The notes: generated by a model not told the origin, from the letters alone. A stretch of DNA of 58,683 nt from Euryarchaeota archaeon UBA552 (GCA_002499585.1 DAMH01000027.1:1-58683), one strand, 5' to 3'; numbered from the stretch's first letter, positions 47,401-55,901 are shown. Numbers and translations are program-made.

Positions 47401-50400
47401 TGAGTCAAGAATGCCCTGCCGACAGCGAGCTTGGCGTTATTTCGATGGATCCCGGTCGAGAGGTCGTTGTAGTCATCTATTAGGTCGGCGGTGTATCTGT
47501 AATCACCAAATAAATAGTGGGTTGGGCTATCAGAAAATGGATTTTGAGAGGACCTTGTGGTGTTGAAAAGGCTCATTGCGGTTGATTCGTCATCCATCCT
47601 TTCGCCAACAATCTGGCCATCCTCAAGAACATACCATCCAGGTGTGAGTGGGATACCACTTGGATCGAGGTAAGACCCGTGTAGGAGTTGGACATCTCCC
47701 TCAGTATGGATCAATGCCAGCGAACGATCCTCCACATCTGCGGCACTCATGGCGTGAATACGTTCCAGTTCTCTGATCTGTTCAACTTCTAGATATGAGC
47801 CTAGGGCTGCTTTGTTTTCTTCGTCGGAGACTCCGCCGATTCTCAACGCATTCATTATCATGAGCGCGATCACGTCTTCTTGACCTGAGCTAAGGAGCAT
47901 ATTTCCGGAGACAGGTATACCAGATTGGAAGTTATCTGCCACAGTTGGATGCTGTCCATGAGCTAAGGCTTGGAAGCCATAATCCCACCATGATAGGAAA
48001 GCTGGACGTTCGGTGAAAGGTGTGGTTGAGTCTTGTTCTGAGAGCCACTGATAGGCCATATTCCAGCCACCGCCGTTGAATCCCGGTCCGAATGTACCGA
48101 GATACCAGCAACCGCTTGTACACCTGGAGTCGGGGTTGTATTGATTGGAGTTCAGGACTGAGAAGCCAAGCACCTCGTATCTCAGTACATCAGGCATTAT
48201 CCCCTGAATCGCCTCGTCCACTTCCCCGGCAGAAGAATCTCCTCTAGGTATCCCAGAGTCGATGCCATATGTGGCATGTTGGGAGAAAACTATGAGCAAG
48301 ACCATGAGTGCTGCAGGGACACCGGGCTTGGATCTGCTTGCTGAAAAGGTGCTGTTGAATCGTGCGCGAGGTGAGCCAATTCCACTCCTTTTCCAGATTT
48401 TGTTGAATTCAGATGGGTTTGCATAGGCCCACATTGCAGTTAGTCCTATGCCCCCAACAACGGCCATCGGAGGTGCCGCATTAAAGATGAATCTTCCAGC
48501 TGTCCAAGACATGTACGAGGCCACTACAACCCAGGTCCCCAAGGAAAAAGCAGCCGCATTTTCCTTCCTTCCGCCCCTCCACATGAGGATAAGTCCGTAA
48601 CCGATCGCGGCTATTGTGACAATCGGTCCGAAGGATGCGAATAGTATCCCGCGATCAGGTGCTTGTGCTTCCCCGATGGTCGAGAACACTTTATTCTTGG
48701 AAAAGTAAAATCCGCCTGTGAAGAGGATGTCCCATCCAGCGTAGTAATCTAGAGCTTGCAACACATATAGTATACTCAGGACAGTTCCCGAGAGGGTTGC
48801 AGTCAAAGTGAATACGAGTAGCCATGGTTTGTCTCTAGAAGCCGAGACGACATAACCCAGACCAATTGTGAAAACCAGCATGTATAGGAGGGGAGCCATT
48901 CCACTCGGGTTTGTGAGTAGGTTCATTCCCGGCCATATGTAGAATGGTAAAGGAATCAAGATGGAGGTTGTTAGCATCTGTAACATTGCTGATGTGATGG
49001 GTAGGGCATCTCTCCCTCGGAAGAGATTTAGAAAGACTATGCCTGAATACGCCAGAAAGATAATTCCTGGGGCAAACACAAACCCTTTCCATGCCAAGCC
49101 AGCTACAGCAAAGAATAATCCAGCCATTGTTGCGTGTGTCATTGAGGCCTTTTGATCCCGCCACATGACCCTGGCACCAGCCAATAAGTAAGCTGGATTC
49201 CATGATGTGCGAGAAAAAATTCTTTGCTGTTTCATTTCCATCATGGACCTTATCCACCAGTAGAATCCGAAGGTCAGGAAGAACATCGCAAACGAGTCGT
49301 GATCGGCTAGGCCGAAGGTGGAGTGAGTGATGTGGCCGGGCATGAGAGCGATTAACCAAGATGCTGCGATTCCAGCGAGCGGCGAGTGGAACCTCCTAGC
49401 CATGCCCGCGAGTGGTATGACTATTAGAGCGCCCCAGACGGCTGGTTGTGTCTCTACTGACCACCAAACAGCCTCTTCTAGTGGCATTTCTGTAAGCCAC
49501 GAGAGGAAGATTCCCCCCATTGCAAGAGACCATGAAAATAGAGGTGGCCTAGGGTTCAAACCTCCGACTGGGTAGTTCCGATCCGCATCGAATACCAAAT
49601 GTGCTCTCTCGACCGCTACGTAATCTATTATCCTCTTCATGTACCATGGGTCGGAACCCCCTGACATGTCCCATTCACCGATTACTTGCGCGTTCATTGC
49701 AGGTACAACATTCCAAACAACCCGGATTACGAATGCGACAATCACGGCCATCCCAACAAGAATTGTGTAGTTGTGAGCCTTCCACCAATTCCGTAGAGCA
49801 GAATGTTCTCTGAGTGGGGCCATTGCCCCGATGTAGCCTTTCGAGGCCATCATGATTATACCCACATTTGCCCAAAACACAATCAAGAACCAGAGGACCA
49901 TGGAATACGATCCATCGTCGGACAGCGCATTGGGGAATCCCTGAACTCCAAGGTCATTGAGGCGACCGAGCGAGAACAAAACCCAGTTGAGGGCCAATAC
50001 ACCAGCGAGTACGTTCCACCTTTCTGTTTTGAACATCGCTACAATGAGCACTATTGCTGCAGAAAAGAGACCCCATATAGGACCCAGATGGGCTCCCTCT
50101 TCGTAGGTTTGGGGGTCATTGATAACTGAAATCCAGATCATTGGAATCACTAAGGAGGTCATGAAGGCTCCTGCAGCGATATGAGTGGATTTGTTGTTCA
50201 ACTCAAATGGGAATTCAGCTAGCATGCCAGCATCGCTTTTTTTGTCCAGTGTCCTCGACAGAATTAATACCCCGTAGATAGAACCGAAGGCCAGTACAGA
50301 AAACATGGTGGAAAATTTTGCTCCGAGGTAAGCCCTTGTGGCGTTTACAGGAGCTTCATCTGGAGTTGCCGTAGTGACGGAGTGTATTATTGCAAAGAGG

Positions 50401-50792
50401 AGTGCTATCAAAACACCAATTAGTAGATTTGCTTCCATGACCCTGCCTCTAGATGTTAGTATGTGGGTACCCAAGGCAGATACCAGTAGAGTGAGACAGA
50501 GATAAACCGGTGCAATCAAGGTGCCCAACAGCGGGAGGATGATCAAACAGGAAGTGATGATAGAGCGATCCACTTTGATACCAGAAGTGTGCTCCGAGCT
50601 AATCCTCCCGAGGGCCGCACCGATGGCGGCCGTGGCAGGTAGAGCGAGGAGGCTTAATTCATCCGTCCATCCATTCTGTCCCGATACCTGAGCGGCTATC
50701 AAGAACACAAATAGGCTCGCAGCCATCAAAATTGGCCCGCCTAATGTACCCCTGAAGTCGCCTGCTGCAGTGTTGCCGTTTTCGTCTTTCAT
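41427..50792 (-). CDS. aglB: Giant oligosaccharyltransferase (AglB/STT3) with long extracellular extension
   Basis: 3121 residues, far longer than usual AglB (roughly 600-1000). Residues 1-340 hold about ten membrane helices with no STT3 signature. The STT3 core follows: GGSDPWYMKRI (Asp381), GLADHDSF (Asp497, Asp499), more helices, then the catalytic-site motif SWWDYG at 935-939. From about 1380 onward come beta-sandwich repeats of the carboxypeptidase-regulatory kind (ASLNGQVLLENGEPVPNARI), a Gly-rich repeat block near 1580-1745, then CARDB/NEW3-like domains. A final membrane helix (LMIVLVIFLLGLLVVL) ends the protein. It transfers glycans from a lipid carrier to Asn in N-x-S/T. The ATG at 50792 has GGGTGA upstream; 50849 is possible. 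Confidence 0.92.
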   Translation of the reverse strand: MKDENGNTAAGDFRGTLGGPILMAASLFVFLIAAQVSGQNGWTDELSLLALPATAAIGAALGRISSEHTSGIKVDRSIITSCLIILPLLGTLIAPVYLCLTLLVSALGTHILTSRGRVMEANLLIGVLIALLFAIIHSVTTATPDEAPVNATRAYLGAKFSTMFSVLAFGSIYGVLILSRTLDKKSDAGMLAEFPFELNNKSTHIAAGAFMTSLVIPMIWISVINDPQTYEEGAHLGPIWGLFSAAIVLIVAMFKTERWNVLAGVLALNWVLFSLGRLNDLGVQGFPNALSDDGSYSMVLWFLIVFWANVGIIMMASKGYIGAMAPLREHSALRNWWKAHNYTILVGMAVIVAFVIRVVWNVVPAMNAQVIGEWDMSGGSDPWYMKRIIDYVAVERAHLVFDADRNYPVGGLNPRPPLFSWSLAMGGIFLSWLTEMPLEEAVWWSVETQPAVWGALIVIPLAGMARRFHSPLAGIAASWLIALMPGHITHSTFGLADHDSFAMFFLTFGFYWWIRSMMEMKQQRIFSRTSWNPAYLLAGARVMWRDQKASMTHATMAGLFFAVAGLAWKGFVFAPGIIFLAYSGIVFLNLFRGRDALPITSAMLQMLTTSILIPLPFYIWPGMNLLTNPSGMAPLLYMLVFTIGLGYVVSASRDKPWLLVFTLTATLSGTVLSILYVLQALDYYAGWDILFTGGFYFSKNKVFSTIGEAQAPDRGILFASFGPIVTIAAIGYGLILMWRGGRKENAAAFSLGTWVVVASYMSWTAGRFIFNAAPPMAVVGGIGLTAMWAYANPSEFNKIWKRSGIGSPRARFNSTFSASRSKPGVPAALMVLLIVFSQHATYGIDSGIPRGDSSAGEVDEAIQGIMPDVLRYEVLGFSVLNSNQYNPDSRCTSGCWYLGTFGPGFNGGGWNMAYQWLSEQDSTTPFTERPAFLSWWDYGFQALAHGQHPTVADNFQSGIPVSGNMLLSSGQEDVIALMIMNALRIGGVSDEENKAALGSYLEVEQIRELERIHAMSAADVEDRSLALIHTEGDVQLLHGSYLDPSGIPLTPGWYVLEDGQIVGERMDDESTAMSLFNTTRSSQNPFSDSPTHYLFGDYRYTADLIDDYNDLSTGIHRNNAKLAVGRAFLTHVLELSDLVGLMSDLSSIHRDVQTYDGRIGDTVQRNTEVRYFAVDDRLYPLGGLFYEGYNYHGGQTTGIFYAPTTLAGLDPEDYISSSYLTRRGDGPIIPRSAGEYEQEYLDDIVRQQSGAITDQNQIISLEDINYVQEEAFFETFLARIYVGYGTTTLGLNSDNSGQPGPTWAKSGTPGTPLRNSYALPGAMMNHFVLANYYDEGSDYPDDDNDGTPDIYNWTDPRQDPSSYYSAIGIANSNVKILKYYSGASLNGQVLLENGEPVPNARILIERDAFSSEGDKDSDPRTYWIPISSEVADSNGEYSATVPAGKIRISAFYGNPDETAARTLIESGGFDMLSDITREQSNNEDRVVNPITAILGGVAGTSYLGASIVNVTGDEGHSKGTSIITQDIEVPAVTATGQLQWIGEPKFTGQAIQNATVNLVPSDPIATHPGYSISTSSGTIQGLGLYFQGEGTAVFEGEGQFDSPTPATATDFTGTLSQTIRNNQSVTGTGTFDGNGILSGTISDQVDTPPCEANNTMPTGSELCGLESGDILLSGSVNATGRFVSEGQSKFIRHYENSSFTAAGRFTVEASGSGTITGDGVFQGNGLFSGPMVREGTFHISGAIPGDYNVVVTLESGQEVEVGSQFSIQRTQTPETRTIEVEGISVSAVFSDEDGSPVTGTAVLTDPSSQNALPTTECAVSTSAPCYVSIDLSGALNIAPIPSSPHILSFDADSDGFYDLTVDILPQDAISGAVTLDATVPKTYDLHVTLVAEDGSHVPELDLSLRGALDSEVYDLTFDNDSHTYAAELLPGVYLLNHTYEGTQIWERITISEDLHLTSNFRVSSQLNGTVYTSDDDDQPAPEDYVQFAKVTARWDGFEVSTTSDEEGEYQFTLPVGENVTITSTVGLGNLVDGKVIFTTENNPPLDLVTRKGYIYEGYVSVNRVNYLYNDGLVGWEPLTVIAENNTTEVTWTARVNEIGGFEIALPTGQWTVSLEGTDMDASTTQTVRDTPIELTLFPENSTLDVFAFIDNTRDGSTLNGTGVSVDFRIVSSSPDGIDLNFSTTSSGDSSVSLEPGSYTIETSVLTPDSTLFGTRILTGTTTLQVPLEQTSLIREIGFDPEGVVNVSIVDQLLSPIPGLDVKFRNLDRVPTIVTSLVTDENGEILAFLPEGRTLLEIDGYSPGDNTILGARAMINISAGGPRTTELIELTEMSTLNITLLDSYTSSGIPGQMIQIRSDDGLGVFKMPVTDTNGFTTQSIVAGNWSVSHDEESDGVRILVGDKNIGNIIPGEFADVTLIADKEIKLSGKVFWDFDKDNNADVAEGVSNATVHVTFGEESIEIQTNDNGQYETLVPSNTTVEVSASKDGFTPVTENLTILDTPSDLDLKLSAGTVTASGSISYLGGQINPEWISDLEIKLVPREGFAMPTVTVELDDSDQWDGTWSVNLEPGRYVLQVRDTSRNLVAFSEIFADLVNGGQADVDLTTGGWLVMSGSWIDYEGGLHTLSSDDLDLQGADVIEQEITVVLNSGPSTEWRLTLPDDGNIRLLLPTGAVSLSSDFQVSQMGRTMIYEAGQTVAIPSSTISDAFETAPLDLRYNRLSNSAISAEMVSHSSGQMNEDGIVFAEDDGLNGYSPIRVEIELNYEGHETSDEFDLRAIVPGTDGSSWSVTFDNGSGEFSEATSVTMSIEDDVKVVTAEITPPNASVARHFSNGRAISIQISSGTGVSESVEVKVNVDKQTGWGLTQEPDELYGVRPGSQETIQFTFLNEGNSDDTYSLNFNDDVLPEGWTRTGAQSITIGAFESQSVSVVLNAPSDASDDQFTLVMYVIGSDQTEYDPKEITVSAQFPDISIDEESVSWLSGGVDPVFGSVQTVVLSIENDGLVDADQVLVRADHKPSVNSPFTGINATTVVSVSAGGESTAYLDLNFTTLQQGEAWIVFSIESIDGKPSSEDLTKKFNLLSPSVEEAGGATQVLMIVLVIFLLGLLVVLTRRPGKKPNAPF

Positions 50793-50900
50793 TTTGTTCA
50801 CCCAGTACAGCCGAGGCTGTCCAGCATCGCGGCCACCTTGCCTCTCCATTTAAGCGGGACGGTTCCATTGCCCAAAATAGCACTTCAATTTGGCTTCATA

Positions 50901-52166
50901 TCAACGCTTTCGGAGGGCCCTCTGGCCGATATCTGATCTGTAGTGGCTACCCTCCAAGTTGATTTTTTTAATCGATTCATACGACTTTCGGAGAGCGTCT
51001 TCCAGACTGTGAGATATTCCTGTGACGCTAACAACTCTACCACCTGAGGAAATATATTTTCCAGATTCTTTGGTAGTTGCCGCGTGATAAATGTATGTCC
51101 ATTCGTCGTCATTTCCTTCATTCAATCCAATTATCGGTCGTCCTATCTTGGTATCCCCTGGGTACCCCTCAGAGGCAAGAACCACCGTGGCAGCATGCAA
51201 TGGACTCAGATCAATCTCGAACTGGCCCACTCTACCTTGGGACACCGAAAGCAAAAGAAGTCCGATATCAGAGTTCACCAATGGTAAGGTAACTTGTGTT
51301 TCAGGGTCCCCGAACCTCGCGTTGAATTCTACAACCCTTGGGATGCCATTTGATATCATGAGACCCACGTAAAGGCATCCTCTGTAAGGTTCTTTGAGTC
51401 CTCTAAAGTACTGCCACATTGGTTTAATTATTTGATCGACGGTTCTGGACATCACGTCTTCAGTAACCACAGGGGCAGGGGCATATGCTCCCATTCCTCC
51501 AGTGTTAGGACCCAAATCTCCGTCCTTCACCCTCTTGTGGTCTTGACTAGGCGGCAGGACGATATATCCTGATTCATCCATCAAGACAAGAATAGAAGCC
51601 TCTTCTCCATGCATGTACTCTTCGATTATGACTCTTCCGTCCGTATTGATTGCATTGCTTGCTGCTTCGAGGGCAACTTGGACATCTGATGTGACTGTTA
51701 CGCCCTTCCCGGCGGCTAATCCATCCCTTTTCAGCACCCATGGAGGCGGAGTCTCACTCAAAACAGTTTGAATCCGTTCTAGATCTTTTGTGACCATCGA
51801 CTGTGCTGTGGGAATGCTCAATTTATTCATCAGTTCATTGGCGTGTTGTTTCGAGCCTTCTATTTTTGCGCCACTGGCGTTTGGTCCGAAGCATGGAATC
51901 CCCATACTCCTGATCAAATCAGCGAGGCCCGCAACCAGTGGACCCTCTGGTCCGATCACCACAAGATCGGCCTGTATTGCCTTAGCTAATTCGCAGACTC
52001 CCTCCAGATCATCGGCTTGGATGTCATGATTGGTTCCAATGGACCCGGTTCCCGCATTGCCCGGCGTGATGTGAATGTTGGAAACGGATTCTGACCTTTC
52101 AAGCCCAATTACAATTGCGTGTTCCCTTCCACCGGAGCCGACGACGAGCACAGTGCCGTTTTGCAT
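50901..52166 (-). CDS. purD: Phosphoribosylamine-glycine ligase
   Basis: Second step of purine synthesis: joins glycine to phosphoribosylamine with ATP. The 421-residue protein has the N-domain opening VLVVGSGGREHAIVIGL, the GPEGPLVAGLAD motif, and an ATP-grasp core with VLKRDGLAAGKGV and EFNARFGDPETQVTLPL, all typical. The ATG at 52166 is chosen because the family starts here. It lies 37 bases after CDP-archaeol synthase and 108 before AglB; the last gap may hold an AglB promoter. Confidence 0.96.
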   Translation of the reverse strand: MQNGTVLVVGSGGREHAIVIGLERSESVSNIHITPGNAGTGSIGTNHDIQADDLEGVCELAKAIQADLVVIGPEGPLVAGLADLIRSMGIPCFGPNASGAKIEGSKQHANELMNKLSIPTAQSMVTKDLERIQTVLSETPPPWVLKRDGLAAGKGVTVTSDVQVALEAASNAINTDGRVIIEEYMHGEEASILVLMDESGYIVLPPSQDHKRVKDGDLGPNTGGMGAYAPAPVVTEDVMSRTVDQIIKPMWQYFRGLKEPYRGCLYVGLMISNGIPRVVEFNARFGDPETQVTLPLVNSDIGLLLLSVSQGRVGQFEIDLSPLHAATVVLASEGYPGDTKIGRPIIGLNEGNDDEWTYIYHAATTKESGKYISSGGRVVSVTGISHSLEDALRKSYESIKKINLEGSHYRSDIGQRALRKR

Positions 52167-52203
52167 GTGCCTCGGACGAAGGTGGAGCATATGACTCAAT
52201 TCG

Positions 52204-52881
52204 TCAGTAGGGTACTGATTTCAATCCGATTTTATAACCCAAAATGTTGGTCATTCGATGAATTGCTGGAGTTAGCACCAGAAGTGCTACCGCGTATGGT
52301 CTGACCGAACTTTCAAAGTAAATTGTGTCCTTGAAAAGTATGAGTGTGGACAGGAGTATTGCAAATGCGAAAGGGAGAGTATCCAACAAGGGCGCTTTGG
52401 ATGATACGTCCCCCTCCCTCCTCAGGCCTTTCCTCCTCTTTACAAAAGATCCAACACTATCTCCGATCATGCAAGACATTCCAAGTATGAAACCTATGAT
52501 GGCCGCGGATATCCATAAGTCATCAAAATGATACCAAGATTCAGGTTTAAGAATAGCCAGTGGGTCTAAAAATGGCCTGTTTGATGATGTGGTGTTCCCC
52601 TCCCATAATTTGTGGGCTGCCACCGTCAGACAAGAAGACACTGCCGCTCCTCCTATCAGACCCTCCCAGGACTTGCCGTCTCCCAGAGCCCTGTTCCCGT
52701 CATACCAATTTTTGCCGGAGTCTATTTTGTGATTGCCGACACCAAATAGGTCCGGAATCCATTTTCCGAAGAGCATCGCTCCTGTATTTGCCAAGTAAGC
52801 TGGGCCGAACAGAATTATCACCGAAGCAATGTTCAATGCAACATCATAAAGGCCCGTTGAAGGGAAAACTACCCCGTCCAT
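52204..52881 (-). CDS. carS: CDP-archaeol synthase
   Basis: Activates the archaeal core lipid digeranylgeranylglyceryl phosphate with CTP. The 225-residue membrane protein has the family signatures GPAYLANTGAMLFGK, DGNRALGDGKSWEGLIGG and GDSVGSFVKRRKGL followed by LLDTLPF, with four to five helices. It is somewhat longer than typical members because of a polar insert around residues 95-120. It diverges from the exported protein at 52962 across 80 bases. Its presence supports an archaeal host with ether lipids. Confidence 0.92.
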   Translation of the reverse strand: MDGVVFPSTGLYDVALNIASVIILFGPAYLANTGAMLFGKWIPDLFGVGNHKIDSGKNWYDGNRALGDGKSWEGLIGGAAVSSCLTVAAHKLWEGNTTSSNRPFLDPLAILKPESWYHFDDLWISAAIIGFILGMSCMIGDSVGSFVKRRKGLRREGDVSSKAPLLDTLPFAFAILLSTLILFKDTIYFESSVRPYAVALLVLTPAIHRMTNILGYKIGLKSVPY

Positions 52882-52961
52882 GTACCTTACGATCGGACCA
52901 TGGGCTTGAACTATGCCCTAACTAGGGTGATGTTGATGTCCTTGTATGCACTCAGACAACC

Positions 52962-54641
52962 ATGAGCGCCCTAACATCTAACATGCTTGTTGCCCTAATG
53001 CTCGTTTCATCCTTGGCTGTCAGCGCCGCTGAGGGTGACATAAATTCGGACTTAACGTGGGATACGGATAGAAGTCACACAGGATCTATTACAGTAACAG
53101 CGGGGAGCTCGTTGACTATTGAGGGTGCAGAGGTGAAAATGGGCCTTGGATCCACTATCAGAGTTGAAGAGGGAGGCTCATTGACAATCAGGGATTCACA
53201 AATAATAGCGTCTTCCCCGCCCACAGGAATTGTTGGATTTGGATATGGTCCTGGCGAAAGAGCCTCATCATTCATGATCCCTGCTGGGTCTTATTTTGAA
53301 GATTTTTACGTGCACCTGATACCTGCAAATGACTCGTCTTTCTTCGGACTTGAGTTTTTACTGGACGGTTCTGATTCAATATATGGGACCAATGATGGAG
53401 CAACAATTCAGTTCGCAGGCGGTGATTCAGATACGTGGATAACTGTGATCGGGCTTCCCTCATCTAGTGTCGGTATAAGTGAGATAGAACTGGAATTCGA
53501 TGATGGAACCACCGAGATTCTCGTGCCCACTGATCTCAAAACCAAAAACATGCGTCCCTTCGGTTCCAGTGGCTTTTCCATTGTTTCTGACGGTACAGTG
53601 GAGATTATTGAAAGTTCGATTATAGGGGGTACGTGGCAAATAGATGGCTTTGCCTCCATTTCAAATACATCATTCAACCGTTCTACTCCACTTATCGTCC
53701 AGTCTCCCTCGTCTTCACTTTCCATTGCCAACAGTACAATTGGATGGAGCCTTGAGGATCACGATGTGCGACTCGGACCCTCTACCGAATTCACATTTGA
53801 AGAAGTCGATTGGAGCGACGGCCTAACTGACCGATGGGAGCGTAGAGTCGGGCCACAAAAGGTTGAGTTCGCATCAAGTGAAGTTGATTATATTGTTCAC
53901 GGTCTGGGTCCAACCATGTCCTCCCTCGGCGTTCAATCAACTGACCAATTTGGCGTAGGTGTGGTCGGTCAGGGCATTGAAAGGACCGTGGAAATTGGCT
54001 GGTCAGAGACCTCACAGGAATTTGCCATCTCCCCTGTTTGGGCCGAAGAAGCCTATCTAAGCACTGAGTCATATCGAACCGCGTGGAATCCAAGTGGTGG
54101 CGGCCTTGAGTATGGTGGAGTGGTCAATATCGATTGGAACAAAACGACATTGGATGCTTCCAGAGGATCCTCGGACGTGGTAACATGGTCCGAGCCGTTC
54201 ATCGAATTTGACCAAATAATTGATTATGAATCCCTGAGTGCTGATCCAAATTCCGGATGGTTGGCTAATGTCACAATCATCAATTCTGGAAATGCTGCGG
54301 CCTTCGTTTACTTCGTTTGCAACGATATGGATAGTGGGATGAGGCAGTCAATAGGAGACTCATATGTTGGCGGTCTAGTGGAATCCAACAGTGAATCTAC
54401 TTTCCCAATAATATGGACTCCAGTGAATGAAGGTTACTTCTCCCTTGTTTGCGAAATAATCACTCCAAGCCAGCTTGTTGACGAGACAAAATGGGGGGGA
54501 GGTACCTTGAGTGGCCCTTACGTGACGTTCGAGGATCAACCGGATACAGGGAGTGGAAGCGTTCTGCCAGCATTGATCGTGATTGGAGTGGCGATACTTG
54601 GTTTCGGGTGGTATATGATCAGGCGATTACGGTCAACATGA
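52962..54641 (+). CDS. Exported C-terminally anchored protein, beta-solenoid-like
   Basis: Unrecognised protein of 559 residues. The signal peptide (NMLVALMLVSSLAVSAAEG) is followed by a beta-solenoid-like start (GSITVTAGSSLTIEGAEVKM, then GGSLTIRDSQII) and later a similar block near 215-265. A CARDB-like domain comes near the end (ANVTIINSGNAAAFVYFVCN). One helix (VLPALIVIGVAILGFGWYMI) and the short basic tail RRLRST anchor it. The stop region overlaps that of the converging gene by 9 bases. Probably a surface protein; function unknown. Confidence 0.8.
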   Translation: MSALTSNMLVALMLVSSLAVSAAEGDINSDLTWDTDRSHTGSITVTAGSSLTIEGAEVKMGLGSTIRVEEGGSLTIRDSQIIASSPPTGIVGFGYGPGERASSFMIPAGSYFEDFYVHLIPANDSSFFGLEFLLDGSDSIYGTNDGATIQFAGGDSDTWITVIGLPSSSVGISEIELEFDDGTTEILVPTDLKTKNMRPFGSSGFSIVSDGTVEIIESSIIGGTWQIDGFASISNTSFNRSTPLIVQSPSSSLSIANSTIGWSLEDHDVRLGPSTEFTFEEVDWSDGLTDRWERRVGPQKVEFASSEVDYIVHGLGPTMSSLGVQSTDQFGVGVVGQGIERTVEIGWSETSQEFAISPVWAEEAYLSTESYRTAWNPSGGGLEYGGVVNIDWNKTTLDASRGSSDVVTWSEPFIEFDQIIDYESLSADPNSGWLANVTIINSGNAAAFVYFVCNDMDSGMRQSIGDSYVGGLVESNSESTFPIIWTPVNEGYFSLVCEIITPSQLVDETKWGGGTLSGPYVTFEDQPDTGSGSVLPALIVIGVAILGFGWYMIRRLRST

Positions 54642-55835
54642 GTTGACCTCGGTCCAGCTCTCCGAACTGTATTGACCGTTTTCCAGCCTGTTGGTTTCTT
54701 CGTACATGTAATATGTGGTGTGGTCGATACTAGTCTGTGACCATGGTTCCATGTTGGTTCCGGTGACGGTCAACTGATAGCATCCGTAGTCGGAATTATC
54801 CCAATCACCCTTCAGTATAATTGACCTCGATATGTCGTTGGCCTCGACGCTACCAGCAAGAGACATGGTTGACCCGCCGTCTCCAATGAAGCCGCTTCCA
54901 GACCCGAACTCCCCTCCGACTGATTGCCAGCTAGCAATGGTCTGTTGGACTTCGATTGAGGGGTATTGTATGGCTGTTGACCCTTCTAATTGCATTGTTA
55001 CTGACAATCCGTAGTCTGCTAGAGGCATTGGGGCTATGAAATCCTGAGACGACCCTATCAAGCCGGCTGTCACACTCAGAGCGACCCCTGCAAGGCATTG
55101 GTCTTTTTGAGACCCCTCACAATCTTGGGTCTTGAAAGACGGTGTAGCTGACACATCCACGCCCGTGATGGTCCTCGACAGCACGTTGGCGTCGAGTGTC
55201 CTTGTCCATGTTTTTCCGTCAACTTTCAGTGACATCAAATAATCTGACTGCGGAAGGGCGTTCTCATTATAGAACGAATCGACTGGTATCCTCAACCATC
55301 CGTACTCGCCTTGGGAGTCACTCCTGTCCAGAGACAATGTCATACTAGCATCGTAAACATACGACCCCTGAGTGATTGAAACCTCCGCGTCGTAATTACC
55401 GGAGCCGCCGCTTTGACGGACCAACACAACGACTTCGTCAGAATCAGCATCGTGTCTTATTTCACCTAGGGACATTTCTCCGGTTAATAAAATAGAAATT
55501 GCTAGGTTACTTGATAGCAATAGTATGCAGGACATGCCGATGGCTATTGTGTGAACAGAGGAAGGTCGAGGCTTGCCGATTAGGAACCAAATCGCTACTG
55601 AGGAGATCAACAGGACTGCGGCAGTTAAAATGCCTGCACTCTGGCCAAGAAAAACTCCTCCAAACCACATCATGATGAAAAAGGGCAATACCATGCCAAC
55701 GGAGATCATAGTGGCCAATCTTGCAATGCCATTTCCACTGCTATCCGCCGAATCAGATTTTGATGTGCCCGACGTCAGTTTAGGTTCGCCAGTTTGTTGT
55801 TGTGCTGCCTTTTCAAGGAGTCCGCCGCTCGCCAT
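54633..55835 (-). CDS. Membrane protein with extracellular C-terminal domain, unknown function
   Basis: 400 residues. A polar, Gln/Ser-rich cytoplasmic start (MASGGLLEKAAQQQ) is followed by three membrane helices between about 40 and 120 (ATMISVGMVLPFFIMMWFGG, ILTAAVLLISSVAIWFLIG, IAIGMSCILLLSSNLAISIL). The remaining 280 residues are predicted extracellular, beta-rich, and carry a few cysteines that could pair (for example in TQDCEGSQKDQCLAG and the final C). There is no recognised family. It lies 66 bases after the gene at 55902 on the same strand. Confidence 0.75.
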   Translation of the reverse strand: MASGGLLEKAAQQQTGEPKLTSGTSKSDSADSSGNGIARLATMISVGMVLPFFIMMWFGGVFLGQSAGILTAAVLLISSVAIWFLIGKPRPSSVHTIAIGMSCILLLSSNLAISILLTGEMSLGEIRHDADSDEVVVLVRQSGGSGNYDAEVSITQGSYVYDASMTLSLDRSDSQGEYGWLRIPVDSFYNENALPQSDYLMSLKVDGKTWTRTLDANVLSRTITGVDVSATPSFKTQDCEGSQKDQCLAGVALSVTAGLIGSSQDFIAPMPLADYGLSVTMQLEGSTAIQYPSIEVQQTIASWQSVGGEFGSGSGFIGDGGSTMSLAGSVEANDISRSIILKGDWDNSDYGCYQLTVTGTNMEPWSQTSIDHTTYYMYEETNRLENGQYSSESWTEVNSC

Positions 55836-55901
55836 GATGGGGGATTACGCTCGCCGATTGGTTATGAAACAGTCGACTGTGCGTTCCAGAGGAAGGCTCG
55901 T

